64,000 nt of DNA from Kitagawia praeruptora (GCA_037693485.1 CM075351.1:10287001-10351000); one strand, 5' to 3'. Shown: positions 46,401 to 59,540, counted from the stretch's first letter. Program-made: numbers and translations. Notes: generated by a model not told the origin, from the sequence alone.

Positions 46401-48088
46401 ATGCATAAATGTTTAATTCGAGGATTAATTGGTAAATATTGACTTAGGAATGTCAGCGGAGTTAAGTTGGTATGAGACGAAGAAAGTTGGAGATAGATGC
46501 AGTATTGGGTGGATTGTAATAAAGAAGGTTGGAGATGAAAGTATTGTTTGTGGAATTGCTGGTTTACTTGCGAGGTGTGTTTTAACACCGGGAAAACGTC
46601 TATGTTCAAAGGGGACATTTCCAATTATTTTCTTCCGACAGAGATATTGAAGTAGACACGCGGGGTCGATGTCGACGGATCAGACTTGTGGCAACCGCTA
46701 AAGCGTAAACCAAAGCATGATTAAAATAGAGGATATGATGACGTAAGATAGAAGAAGAAGGTAGACGGGTTACCTCGACTTTGCGCAATATCTGAAGACC
46801 AGAGGCAAGTATTTTCTTTTTCATCTTAAACACTGTTTATTTTATGTTTCATTGATTCATATCATGACGAATAGCTATTGTTCAGAGCTATTTGTGATTC
46901 TTAAATGTTTTTGTGCGAACAAAGTTGCTTGATATTGGTATCCTTGATGTGGGGAAATGGTTTAAGATAAACTCTTCATATCCTTATTATCGTAGTAAAT
47001 AGTAAGGATGTGAACTGTATGTGAAACTAAGCATTTCCTGTTGAATTCGGAAATTGCTCTATTGGATTGGAAAAAATGGTAAAGCATAGGAGGCCATGAT
47101 TGCTATCATGGTCCAGCAAAATATTTATTGGTAAAGCATAGGAGGCCATGATTGCTATCATGGTCCAGCAAAATATTTATTGGAAAGCGTAGGAGGCCAT
47201 GGTTGCTACCATGGTCCAGCAATATTTAAGGAGGATATGGTAACCATTCCATCTTCCTATAGGCTAACATTACTTGCCTATTTTGGGTACCCCAGAAATC
47301 CGGACTATACACACACGGAAAAGAAGAGAATACCGGTGGAGTATAGAGGGTCCCATTGCCTTAGAACCTGATCAGGGGGCAATGGTGTTCAGTTATATAT
47401 ATATATATCCAATCCATATCGCCAGAATGGCTATTATATATTGTGAATTGGCAGATGATTCATTTTTATGACATGCCAAATGATTTCAGTTATGATTTGA
47501 ATTATATCACAGTTGTTGATTCAGTTTCTCTATAAACTGCTTTACATTTCAGTTGATTTTATGCCCCACTTATCCTGATTTTATATCAAAATTTTTATAC
47601 GCTTGCTGAGCATTTCTTTCGCTCATACTTGCTGTTGTAAATTCTAACATTTCAGTAAGGTAGTTTGGCGAGACGTATCCGCACAACTCAGAAAGAGAAG
47701 AAGCGTGATGCTATTTTGAAGATGACCTGGCTCATGATGTCTGGATTTAGTGTAAGATTTATTTTATATAATTGAGTTCTAATATTTATTATTATTATGT
47801 AATGATCTAGTTAGCCTGGCGTACTTCTTATCGAGGTTACACCAGTGGTTTAAGATTTGATCAAAGAGAATGTTGTGAAGAAAGAAATGTTTCTTTTATC
47901 TAATGGAATTTGGATTCTTGTTTCTAGCCCTATAACCTTAAAAGATCTTGGTATGTTTGGGGTCACAGATGTTATATTTCCAGTGTTGGACAATCACAAG
48001 TGAATGATTATTATTAAGCAAATGTTTTATTTTGAGGATTTTCGCGTGACAACCAAATCTTCTGACCCCGGATTTGGGGGGTGTCACA
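43490..48088 (+). repeat. LARD-2 5' LTR with MITE insertion (4599 bp)
   Basis: Begins TGTAACGCCCGGG and ends GGGGTGTCACA. Contains the MITE at 45063-45602, a run of (C/T)GAGGATTA repeats at about 46210-46430 and three hairpin units at 47094-47111, 47146-47163 and 47197-47214. Confidence 0.93.
45063..45602. mobile_element. Mutator-like MITE (540 bp) in LARD-2 5' LTR
   Basis: Absent from the 3' LTR, which gives exact borders. The 9-bp duplication TTAATTTAA lies at 45054-45062 and 45603-45611. Imperfect TIRs of about 50 bp share AATATGTCCC and TTTGTAAATATGTCC. A 9-bp duplication and long TIRs beginning G point to a Mutator-like element. The interior has two GC-rich modules (CCCGCCAGGATCGC, GGCCCCGCCAGGGGCA). 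No ORF. Confidence 0.8.
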
Positions 48089-49439
48089 GTTGGTATCAGA
48101 GCAGGGTTATAGTAAACTAGAAACAGGAGTGTGTAGGAGTGTGTATAGCTAAGTAAGGGACGTCAGAGCTCATATAGAGTTCCTGTTGGACTATTGGATA
48201 TAGTGCCAATTAGTAAGTTAAGACTGGAGTACTCGTTTGAGATAGTTTTGCTGAATTGGATAGATCGCCTGGCGAATGGAGATGTCTACAGTGGAATCTT
48301 CAGAGATTATTACGAGTTGACGATGACAAGCGATATCGATATCGGTACAACGTGGAATGGAAGAAGCTTAAATTCGAATGACGAGCTATCGAAGGAACTG
48401 ACAAAGAAGGCATAAGTAGTGACCTTGGCAATACCTTTTCTTTCTATGAATTATTTTGATATCCCTCCTAAAGAGGTATTCGTTAAAAGATATTTCTCCT
48501 TTTCTAAACAGTGACATTTTGACACTTGTGTTCAATCTCCATTTGAATCTCAATTGTTTCAGTGGTTACTATGAAACCTATTTTAAAATTTCTGAGACTT
48601 TCAACTTTTTGTTTTCTCCAATGATTAATAACCTTATTTGCAATATAGTACCACTTGTTCGGTACTTTCTTCCTGGTTCTTCTTTTCGGAAAATAACAAA
48701 TTTGGAATTCCTTTCATATTTCTCTAATCCTACTGAGACGAACAACCCTATTTATAGGGGACACCAGGTATATCTGTCTGTGTGATAGAAGTTGGATGGG
48801 ACGCCATCACTGGTGTGTTGTGTATTACAAGAAGGCTGATCACCTTTAATTGTAAATGTCGGAGCTAAGACACACAACGTCGGGTTCATGTGATCATGTT
48901 GATCTCTCAGTTATTCTCTTATTTCAAATCAGGTTGCTTTAAAAATTCGTAAATTCATAACCACAGTTGTGGGACATTTGCTATGATACGGAATCTGTTC
49001 TCTTCAAAATTTCATGATTCTTGATATCTCTATTGAATTTCAAGGGTATGCCAATCAGGTCAGGATAAGCGAAATTCGCTGATAGAAGTTAGATTCGCAA
49101 CGGAATCTCCAAGAGTAAGAACGAGTCCTAAAATGATTAGAATATTAGTGACATATCAATGGAATCAGTTCACTCTCTCTCTCTCTCTCAAGGATATTAT
49201 ATATGATAATGGAAAGTTGGTCGAGCCGTATTTGAAACGAATAATGATGTGTTGTAAGACTCCAGTGATAACTACCTCAGATAGAGACCCTATAGTTGAA
49301 TTGAGATTTTGGAGAAGTTGTTTAAGAAGGAACACTATCCCCAGTTTTGCAAAGCAAGTGTTGATGGTGAAGGAGTTAAGGAACCCCACTAGTTGCCTTA
49401 GCTGATTCCGAGGACGGAATCCTTATAAGGGGGGAAGAA
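48089..49439 (+). other. LARD-2 internal region: PBS, integrase relic, PPT
   Basis: PBS TGGTATCAGAGC at 48091-48102, exact initiator-Met type. PPT AAGGGGGGAAGAA at 49427-49439. Between 49133 and 49405 the plus frame reads VEPYLKRIMM and SDRDPIVELRFWRS, a relic of the Gypsy integrase core. It is about as long as the LARD-1 core and colinear with it. A CT dinucleotide run at 49170-49190 (AG in LARD-1) precedes the relic. Confidence 0.8.
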
Positions 49440-52400
49440 TGTAACGCCCGGGAAAATTACGTGTAATTTATTACATTAAAATATATTTTTAGTTGATTTT
49501 AATGTGTGTTAGTTTATTTTTAATGCATTTAAACGCGTTATGATTTTTATTAAATAGGAAAATTATCCCATACGTGTTATGTGACTTCTGTGTATCATAG
49601 AATATTTTATTCTATTTTTCTATAATTTTTATATTTTTAGAATACAGTTATTTTGCATTTTAAATTCCGGACTCAGCCCCTGTATTGAATTCGAGGCCCT
49701 GTTTTTCATAAAATTATTTTCGTATAATAATGGGATGTTCAAAAATGAAATTTGTTGTAATTTTTGTAATATTCATAATTTTTGGGAAATTTTGGCATAT
49801 ATATTATATTCGTTTAAAAATAAAAATTTTACATTTTTATCCCATAAAAATTATTTTTAAGGCTTAATAATTTTAATTGGGGGCTAAAAATATTTTTGGG
49901 GTATTAATTTTTTATTAATATAAATAGAAATCAGATTCAATTTTTTTATATTAATAAATCATAAAAATCAGTTTTTATATATAAATAGATAAATAAATAA
50001 TATTTTCTCTCTCCTGTTCTTGAGGATCAAAGCTGAATTTGAAAGTGTTATAGACATCTGATTTTGGCGATCTTATAGTCGAATCGAAGCTCTCAACATC
50101 TAGTTTCATAATCTACAATCAGTTTTCGTGTTGGGTAAATTTCTGATTTTATATTAATTTTCTTTTGAATCTGCAAAATTAGGGTTCTTCATTAATTTGG
50201 GGCTTTTTGATTCTTTGATTTTACGGTTGAATTGATTGTTTGTATAGCTTCATATTGATTCCAGGAGTTCAATTCCATGCTAAATTTCATCGTTATATTG
50301 CTAGTTTGTTCAATTCGAAAATTAGGGTTCTTGAGCCTAATTTGGGGATTTTTGATTGAGTGATTTTACGGTTGTTTTGATGATTCCAATAGCTTTATAT
50401 GATCATTTGGAGTCGATTTATGTGGTCAATTGTATCATTATATTGCCGGATTGTAATATTCGAGTTTTAAGTTTATTTAGTTTCTTTAATCGATTCGTTC
50501 GTGATATCTGTTAATTGTTCGTGTTAGAGGTGTTAGGGGTTATATTATACGCGTTCATAGCTTCATTTTGGGATATAGAACACTCGATTTGGTGTCCGAT
50601 TTGTTGAAAAACGAATATTGGCCGGAAAATTTTCTTGAGCTCGCCGGATTTTGTAATTGGTGGGTTGTTTTGGTCGGATTTTGTGATGTTCTTGTTGTGT
50701 GGTTATTGCCCGGTTGATTGGCAACGATTTGGTGTTGTTTTGGTGTCCAAAGGAGGCTCACCGGAGCGTTTTTAGTGTTCGCCGGAAAATATTCCGGTCA
50801 CCGGAATCTGGTAAACCTCCATTGTTGGAGGTGGTGTTCTTGAAGCATTCTTGGTGATGAATATATGGAGATGGTGATGAATAGTGCAGTTTGATTCAAA
50901 AATTTTCTAAACTTTTCAGAAAAATGTTTTTGGGTCAAATTTTTTATAAATTTTTCTAAAATTCAGATTTCTTTTATGTATTATTATTTTAACTTCTAAA
51001 AATTTAATTTAATTAGTTAATTATTTTTAAATAATAATTTAATTGATTTAATTAATTGATTAATTCATTTTAATTGATTAATTATATTAATTAATTAATA
51101 TTTAAATATATAATTGACTTCATTGAATTTAAATCTTTTTATTATAAAAGATTTATTATATTTATGAGTTGATTAATAAATAATTAATTTGAATAATCAA
51201 TTAATTTAATTATTAATTGAATTATTCTTATTAATTACGTATTAATTAAACCGTTTATCCGTTTTCAACGAGAAAAGTATTTCTGGAATTAGAAAAATGA
51301 CCCGGTTCTTATAAAAATAGTTTTAAGTTACAATTCAACTTTTAAATTTGGATCGACTTTTTTACCAAACCTTTTTATTGAGTCGGTTATATCCGATAAT
51401 TAGGGTTTTGACCGTTTTCTGTTTTAAAAATATTAGATAAAATCTTTTCATGATCTGATCAAACATGCTATGTGATTATGTGAATTGCGTGTTATTATTC
51501 TTTGATTATCTATTAGTGATTTGTAAATATTCTATGAATAATTTGAGTGCTCTTTTATTTGTGAGCCGTATATGCTATGTGTTAATTGGTTATGTGACAG
51601 GTATATATGTATTTAATTCGAGGATTAATGATTATCTCTAAGGTTAATTATTGTCTTGAGGATTAATGACTTATTTCGAGGATTAATTGTTATCTCGAGG
51701 ATTAATCGTGTCTTGAGGATTAATTGATTTTCATGTTTCTTTATTGAGGAATAAGATAAATGTTTTGAGGATTATTTATAGATTGAGTTGGACTAAGTTG
51801 AATGCATAAATGTTTAATTCGAGGATTAATTGGTAAATATTGACTTAGGAATGTCAGCGGAGTTAAGTTGGTATGAGACGAAGAAAGTTGGAGATAGATG
51901 CAGTATTGGGTGGATTGTAATAAAGAAGGTTGGAGATGAAAGTATTGTTTGTGGAATTGCTGGTTTACTTGCGAGGTGTGTTTTAACACCGGGAAAACGT
52001 CTATGTTCAAAGGGGACATTTCCAATTATTTTCTTCCGACAGAGATATTGAAGTAGACACGCGGGGTCGATGTCGACGGATCAGACTTGTGGCAACCGCT
52101 AAAGCGTAAACCAAAGCATGATTAAAATAGAGGATATGATGACGTAAGATAGAAGAAGAAGGTAGACGGGTTACCTCGACTTTGCGCAATATCTGAAGAC
52201 CAGAGGCAAGTATTTTCTTTTTCATCTTAAACACTGTTTATTTTATGTTTCATTGATTCATATCATGACGAATAGCTATTGTTCAGAGCTATTTGTGATT
52301 CTTAAATGTTTTTGTGCGAACAAAGTTGCTTGATATTGGTATCCTTGATGTGGGGAAATGGTTTAAGATAAACTCTTCATATCCTTATTATCGTAGTAAA

Positions 52401-53491
52401 TAGTAAGGATGTGAACTGTATGTGAAACTAAGCATTTCCTGTTGAATTCGGAAATTGCTCTATTGGATTGGAAAAAATGGTAAAGCATAGGAGGCCATGA
52501 TTGCTATCATGGTCCAGCAAAATATTTATTGGTAAAGCATAGGAGGCCATGATTGCTATCATGGTCCAGCAAAATATTTATTGGAAAGCGTAGGAGGCCA
52601 TGGTTGCTACCATGGTCCAGCAATATTTAAGGAGGATATGGTAACCATTCCATCTTCCTATAGGCTAACATTACTTGCCTATTTTGGGTACCCCAGAAAT
52701 CCGGACTATACACACACGGAAAAGAAGAGAATACCGGTGGAGTATAGAGGGTCCCATTGCCTTAGAACCTGATCAGGGGGCAATGGTGTTCAGTTATATA
52801 TATATATATATCCAATCCATATCGCCAGAATGGCTATTATATATTGTGAATTGGCAGATGATTCATTTTTATGACATGCCAAATGATTTCAGTTATGATT
52901 TGAATTATATCACAGTTGTTGATTCAGTTTCTCTATAAACTGCTTTACATTTCAGTTGATTTTATGCCCCACTTATCCTGATTTTATATCAAAATTTTTA
53001 TACGCTTGCTGAGCATTTCTTTCGCTCATACTTGCTGTTGTAAATTCTAACATTTCAGTAAGGTAGTTTGGCGAGACGTATCCGCACAACTCAGAAAGAG
53101 AAGAAGCGTGATGCTATTTTGAAGATGACCTGGCTCATGATGTCTGGATTTAGTGTAAGATTTATTTTATATAATTGAGTTCTAATATTTATTATTATTA
53201 TGTAATGATCTAGTTAGCCTGGCGTACTTCTTATCGAGGTTACACCAGTGGTTTAAGATTTGATCAAAGAGAATGTTGTGAAGAAAGAAATGTTTCTTTT
53301 ATCTAATGGAATTTGGATTCTTGTTTCTAGCCCTATAACCTTAAAAGATCTTGGTATGTTTGGGGTCACAGATGTTATATTTCCAGTGTTGGACAATCAC
53401 AAGTGAATGATTATTATTAAGCAAATGTTTTATTTTGAGGATTTTCGCGTGACAACCAAATCTTCTGACCCCGGATTTGGGGGGTGTCACA
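49440..53491 (+). repeat. LARD-2 3' LTR (4052 bp)
   Basis: Direct repeat of 43490-48088 without the MITE. Hairpins at 52495-52512, 52547-52564 and 52598-52615. Confidence 0.93.
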
Positions 53492-53496
53492 CTTAT

Positions 53497-54157
53497 GATG
53501 TGCTCTATGGAGTTCTAAAGACTCATGAGCTTGAGTTGCTTCAGAAAAAGGCTATCCAAGCCAACCAAGTCAGAATGATAAACACATCATGTGCCTTGAT
53601 TGTCAACAAATCTATTCAAGACCTAGAAGCATCTACAAGCCAGCTAAGGATAGAGGAGATAATAGATGATGAAGAAATTAAAGCCGAGGTAAGTGAACCT
53701 GTTGAGGAGAAGGAGGAAGATGAGTTCTATACTCTTGAAGAACTAGATGGGATGGAAAACACTTCATATGCTTTCATGGCCAGAAAATTTCCAAACATCA
53801 GATTCAAGAGGAATCAACCTTTCAAACCCAAAACCCAAAACCATTCATTCAACAAGAACAAGGCACCTGTGAAACCAAACAAGACTAAGTTCAAAACCAG
53901 CCATGTGGATAGGTCATCTGTAAGGTGTTATAGATGCAATGACCTAGGGCATTTTGCCAGTGAATGCAAGATGCCTAAAAAGAAGGATAGAGATTATCTT
54001 GAGCTCGAAGCTAAGTATGAGGCCCTTCTTAAAAAGCAGACACAAGGTAAGGCCTACATTGCTGAAGGGAAGTGTTGGGATGATTCTGATAGTGATGGAG
54101 AGGAACAAGAATTTTGCAACTATGCCTTGATGGCCAATTCCAAGGATGACAGTGCTA
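53497..54157 (+). pseudogene. gag: Copia-2 gag, middle part with zinc knuckle
   Basis: Continues gag after LARD-2 (DVLYGVLKTHELELLQ) and includes the acidic linker and the CCHC knuckle CYRCNDLGHFASEC at about 53925-53970. Just after ALMANSKDDS the sequence leaves gag and enters ORF3. Compared with Copia-1 this removes the second knuckle and coiled-coil region of gag, all of pol, the spacer and roughly the first 290 codons of ORF3. The junction is in frame. Confidence 0.85.
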
Positions 54158-57100
54158 ACCCAGGGTCTGCTAATCAACCACCTCAACCAAACACTCTACC
54201 AAACACTGAGCCAACTGCATCATCCTCTCAAAAGGGTGATGTCAGTAAAAAGGAGAAGAAGAGAAAATAGGTTGCTTCTGCACCTTTAACCATTTTATCT
54301 GAAGCAACATTGGTTGTAGAATTAGGAAGTGAGGCACCTGAGTCACCCCTAATCAGGCCAAAGAAGAAGAGAACTAAAACCACCTCTTCAGTCACACAAA
54401 TGGCTGAAGTTGTAAAATCAGGGGCAAACAGTTCACTAGATGTATCCTCTCAATAGGGTGCATCTATAGAATCAAGCATCCTCCCCAATGCACCTACCTG
54501 TACAGAGTCAGCACATGGGAGTGATAAGGCTGGCACTACACTGAGTGGAGAGCACATCACAATTGAAACTCCCTCTATCTCTCAGGGGGAGTTGCCCAAC
54601 TCTAATCTACAAGACACTTCTCTTCCAGAATCTACCACTCAAATTTCTTTGCAGCCTGCAACTCAAGCAATTGAGGAGCAAGGCATTGATCATCAAGAAT
54701 TCTTTTCTTTTGATGAGCCAATGAATTCAAGTGACTTGGTGCATGACACCTTGCTCACCACCCAGGACCCACATTTAGATGGTGAGGGAATGCATGCTGG
54801 GGCATCTCCTAATGACACCATCACAAACACAGAGGTTCCACTAGTTTTTACTAGAGACTCTATGCCTGTGTCAACTGCTGGTGTAACTCATCCCACTTCT
54901 GTGGAGACACCAGTAGTAGAGTCAATCCATCCGGTTACAGAAGTTGCATCTGTAACTGAGGAGTCTAGCTTGCCTAGCTCTAGCTCTGACTTTCTGTCAC
55001 AATGGCTGAAGCCTGTGCAACATGACAGTGCTTCAGGATCAGAATCTGTTCCACCACAATTGACGGTTGAAGCACTTCAAAGCTTAGTTGTGGATCAGAT
55101 TCCTGAGTTTGTCAAGATTGCTCAGAACTTGGTCACCTCCAACATCCCTAATCCAAACTATGAAGCCATTCTGCTATGCCATAGGGATGATGTGGAGATG
55201 CAGAAGACAAAGATAGTTGATGATGCTGAGAGAGATGGCAATATAGATGCCTAGTTGCAAGGAAAATATGATATTACTCTTGATGAAGCACTTCAATATC
55301 TCAGGGAGGAATACATCACTTCACTAGGTTCCAATGCCAAATCTCTGACCCCTGGTGAAGTGTATGAGGCCATGAATGATTCACACAAGGGATTCCTCAA
55401 GGCTGCCCACTATCTTGGAAAAGGAGTCAAAACTGAGGTCAGCAGAGTGTGTGATCAGATAGCCACTAAAGTGGAAGAAATCAAGAGGACCTTTGATGCC
55501 AAATTCCCTCAGTTGGACAGTGTGTTTAAAGACCTCAAATACTGTAACACCACCTGCACCAAGATGGATCATGGGCTAGCACTGCTAAAGGATACTATCA
55601 CAAGTCTGGGGCATAAATTTCAATCTCTATCTGATCAAACCACAGACTCCAATGCCATGCTGAAGACAATGTTCAAGAATTTATATGGAGACAGGCTAGT
55701 AACTGAAGTTCCAGTGTATGACATGACTAGGTTTGAAGTGCAGAGACTTAAAGAACAATCCCTGTCTGGCTTCAAATCTACTGAATTGTTCAGCAAGGTA
55801 GATGCACTTGAAAAGGAGGTAGCTACTCTCACTAAGTCTAATGCTCATCTTATAGACAAGGTTGCACTTCTCAATGATCAGTTGGACACTCAAGCAACCA
55901 CTATAGCTAATGTTCTTCTGCATCAGCAATCTATATTGGCTGCCATGATGAAGCATATGGGTCTCCCTCTACCTGAAGAGTCTTCAAACCCAAAGGTCAC
56001 TTCTAAAGCCTCTGTGCCTGACAACAAGCCTAAGAGGGAGAAAAGGATAAGGAATTCAAATCCAAAGGGGGAGAAACCTAAGGAGATAGGCATACAGATA
56101 AAGGAGGGTGGTCACCAAAGGGCTTCAAAATCCATACCTAATGTGCCATGCAAAGGAAAATCCAAAGTTGATGAGCCTCCTACCTCACTGCCAGTTGTCA
56201 CTCTACCAACTGTGCATGTCATTACTCCTAGTGGTCAGAAGCAATCTATCACAACCACAGTGGTTGCAGGGAGCATGCCAGTTGATGAACCGCCATAATT
56301 CAAATCTGAAAGTGCCAAGCCTGCAGAAGCTGAAGTCATTACTGAGGTCAAGCTACAAGAAGTTGCTAATTCAAATGTCTATCATGATACAGCCTTCTTG
56401 GAGTTTCTGAATGCCACAAGGGAACAGGCTGGTGATACTCAGTTCTATCTGATAGAGTTGAAGGAGCAGATTGACTACCTCACTGTTATTCCTAGGAAAT
56501 TCAACAACTTATGGTTCAAGGAGATAATGATGGTATCTAAGTCAAAAATATGGCATTTGACTTTCAACACTCTACAAAGCCTAAAGCACTCAGAAGTGGA
56601 TTTGTTCCTTGGACTGATTGAAAAAGGGAATGAAAATAACAAGAGTCTCTTTGATGACTTAAGGAATGATCAACCTTCAAGGCTACCTGAAGTATTCACA
56701 AATCCTAGAACCATCATCTATCAAGCTGCAACCAGAATTGGTGATATCAAGCAGCTGATCATTCCTAAGCATCTAGTCCCTCAGAACAAACCTCTCATTA
56801 TTGCCATCATTGAGAAGCTGAACAAGAAGAAGGGTGTAAGAACAGCAGAAGAATTGGAAGCTATATCTTATCTCAGATCATACATTGCAACTGGCATTGT
56901 ACCTGAGTCTGCCAAGTTCAACCCAAGCAAGGATGGTGATCAAGACAAGGATAAAGATAAAAGTGATGGAAGGAGAAGACATCACAGGAGTAATAAGGGT
57001 GATGAAAACAAGAAGAAGAAGAAGGATGACAAGAAATATGATGATGACCAAGGCAAAGTCTATGAGAGGAAAATTGGAAAACAGCAAGCCTTAGGCATTG

Positions 57101-58020
57101 CTAGCAGTAACCTCACCACAACACAAGACTCTGAGTCAAGGGTGAATACTGTTAGTAATGACCTACCAAAATCTGATTCAATGGCTTCTGCAACTGTTTT
57201 GCCACCTCAAGAAGAGAAGAAGATTCAAGTCAAGAAACCATGTATATGTTTCAGAAAGCAAATTGCTAATGGAATACTACTATGGTCTACCAACAAAGGT
57301 CAAAAATTTCTGCCAAGCAACCATGTAAAGAGGAGTAAATTTAAGCATGCTGCAAGAAGGGTGAAGTTATCCAAGTCAAAGGCACTGACAATTATTCCAG
57401 GATTGAACCTACCACCTCTGGATGAAAACTATGATGAAGACCAACTGCAGTTCCTATGGGCTCAAAGAATCTATCATGTTGCCATTGTTGATGATTTTCT
57501 TGAAATTAAATATACTGATGGAAGATAGAAGAAATTCAGACAAGGAACATGTCAGCACTGGGGCAGGCTATATGACATAGAAAGAATAATTGCAATGTTG
57601 GATTTTGAAGACAGAGTGGAAAGGATATGGAAGCTGGAGTTAATTGACTTTGTCAAAATGAAAAGAGATCACCAGGTAGAAAGGAAAAAGAACAGTGAAG
57701 AGCTTCTAAAGAAGAGGTAGGAGGAGATGGCTGCAATGGAAGCTGCTAAGGCTGATGAATTGAGAGCTATGGGTCTGTGTAGAGTAAAGTTTAATCCTTA
57801 CATCATTGAGTACAAGAAATATGGTAGAAATGTAAAGATTAGAATGGACTACATCAGTTCCTATTCTGAGAAACAGCTGAATGAAGTACTCATGGACTTG
57901 TCAGGCCCCCCTCTAATTGAAGAACTCACTGCAATGGAAGACATTATTCTTGCCATGGAGGAAAATGCAAAGAAGAAAGCCAAAGAAGCTGAAGAGAAGA
58001 TGAAAAATGAGAATCTGTAA
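54158..58020 (+). pseudogene. Copia-2 ORF3 remains, several stops
   Basis: Homologous to Copia-1 ORF3 from the ANPG-ANQP-QPNTLP region onward, then continuing through the C-terminal part that Copia-1 has outside the window. Open pieces lie at 54158-54270, 54592-55254, 55255-56298, 56398-57528 and 57727-58020. Stops include TAG at 54268, 54454, 55252 and 57526. The C-terminal part has a compact helical block (LKEQIDYLTVIPRKFNNLWF, IGDIKQLIIPKHL), a very basic/acidic stretch (56950-57080, KDKDKSDGRRRH, NKKKKKDDKK) and a last helical segment rich in Glu/Lys. No membrane segment was seen. Stop at 58018-58020. Confidence 0.8.
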
Positions 58021-58209
58021 GCCAAAGCTCAAGAGATGAATCCAAAAGGATATGGCTAGTAGTTTCTCATAACTTGTAAGAATACTTCTATGTACTTTCT
58101 TCAATCAACCTCCATACCTGTACTTTTAAAGTTTTATCTTTATGTATGGTAGGCTTGTTATCAGACATGAAATTGTGACTAATGGTCTTACTCACAATTT
58201 GGGGGAGAT

Positions 58210-59493
58210 TGTTAGTCACAGAGGCATGCCTGTTTACATCAAATAACAAGCCTAATTGTTTGTAATGCTTTGCATTACTTACATGACCTCTTAACTGAGG
58301 GAACCTCTAGTTGTAGAGTCTCTACTTGTTCTCTGTACTTGTAATAGGCACCAAATCCTAGTTGTGTAACTGTACTTATATAGTCAAGAATAATACTTGA
58401 AAGAAGTTCCAAGGTTCATGCCTCAAGCAAGAAGATAAAGACTGTCAAATAATCACAGTTGGGATTTGAAGAAAGTGAAGAATTTGCCTAAGTACCAATT
58501 CGAGAAGTACTTTTGTCTATTCGAGAAGTCCAGCATTCGAGAAGTCAGGGATTCGATATCTCAAGACACTATTCGATATCTCTGAATACACTGTTCGATA
58601 TCTCATTCGATATCTCATAGATTCGATATGTCTATTACTCTGTTCGAGAACTCAAGAAGTCAACAAGTCAAAAGTGGTATTCGAGTTCTCAAGGAGTCAA
58701 CAAGTCAAAGTTCCATTCGATATCTCAAAGACTCAGAAAGCTATTCGATATCTCGAGGATTCGATAAGTCAAGTGTTCTATTCAACAACTCAAGGAATCC
58801 TGATGAAAAAGAGCTATTCGAGAAGTAATTCGATATGTCAATATAACAGTGTTCGAGAACTCAGAGTTCTCGATCAAGTCAATTATAGTTCTCGAATCAC
58901 TTACTTAGTCACTTCTCGAATACATTCTTGGAGACAAAATACTGGAGAAATTGTACAAGTCAGAAACCTGCAACAAGCCAATGCACTTTATGGACCCCAA
59001 TCTGTAACGTGCTCTGGAAAGCCTACAAAGAAGCTTGGAGAGATATAGAAGAGACAAAAGGGCTAAAGAAGTGGATCTGAACAGGCTTTGCAAAGTCAAA
59101 TCTGTAACCGTTTGGACTCTTACTCAAATAGGATAGACAGACTAGAAAGTAATTTGTTTTAGCTACCTTATTTGTAGTAAGTAGGTTGTATCCATGTTCT
59201 ATAAGGATACAGCCTCACTTCCTTAGTAATTAACTTTTGGTGAGTCAAGTTTTTCATATTCATTGTAAGCCATATCTCTCTGAGAAAAACGAAGCTGAGA
59301 ATACTATCATTTGTATTCACAGATTGTAGCAACCTTTATCTAATAATACATTAGATTAAAGTGATATTGTGACTTGTGTTGTTCTTTATCCGCACATACA
59401 TCTTTGCACACACAAATACTTATCTGCTACACAGACTCAACCAAGAAAAGTTCAAGAATCCATTCACCCCCCCTCTGTATTCTATACTCAACA
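58210..59493 (+). repeat. Copia-2 3' LTR (1284 bp)
   Basis: Begins TGTTAGTCACAG after the purine-rich TTTGGGGGAGAT and ends TACTCAACA, followed by ATATT. Positions 58495-58925 hold at least eight TTCnnGAA octamers and several TTCGATATCTC motifs. Confidence 0.93.
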
Positions 59494-59540
59494 ATATTCA
59501 ACTGAATGCAACCACATTCAACTAAATGCAACTAAATTTC

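Larger units (their letters stand above)
43490..53491 (+). mobile_element. LARD-2: non-autonomous element of the same family as LARD-1
   Basis: TSD CTTAT at 43485-43489 and 53492-53496, inside Copia-2 gag. 5' LTR 43490-48088 (4599 bp), internal 48089-49439 (1351 bp), 3' LTR 49440-53491 (4052 bp). The length difference is a 540-bp MITE plus its 9-bp duplication in the 5' LTR and one extra TA in the 3' LTR. LTR substitutions I noticed: G/A at 43682 versus 49622 region and A/C in GGATAGAC versus GGATCGAC (about 45953, 51353). Same PBS, PPT and integrase relic as LARD-1, opposite strand. Confidence 0.93.
26333..59493 (+). mobile_element. Copia-2: decayed relative of Copia-1, host of a deep nest
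   Basis: TSD ATATT lies at 26328-26332 and 59494-59498. Parts in order: 5' LTR 26333-27205 and 42405-42820 (split by Gypsy B, 27206-42399), PBS 42823-42834, gag 42866-43489 continuing at 53497, LARD-2 43490-53491, ORF3 remains to 58020, PPT about 58191-58209, 3' LTR 58210-59493. All of pol and the C-terminal half of gag are missing. Numerous stops remain in the rest. Confidence 0.93.

Noticed and set aside
48194..48785. Coding remnants in the first part of the LARD-2 core
   Set aside because: Short frames without recognisable residues; only the SDRDP-FW segment near 49280 could be tied to a family.
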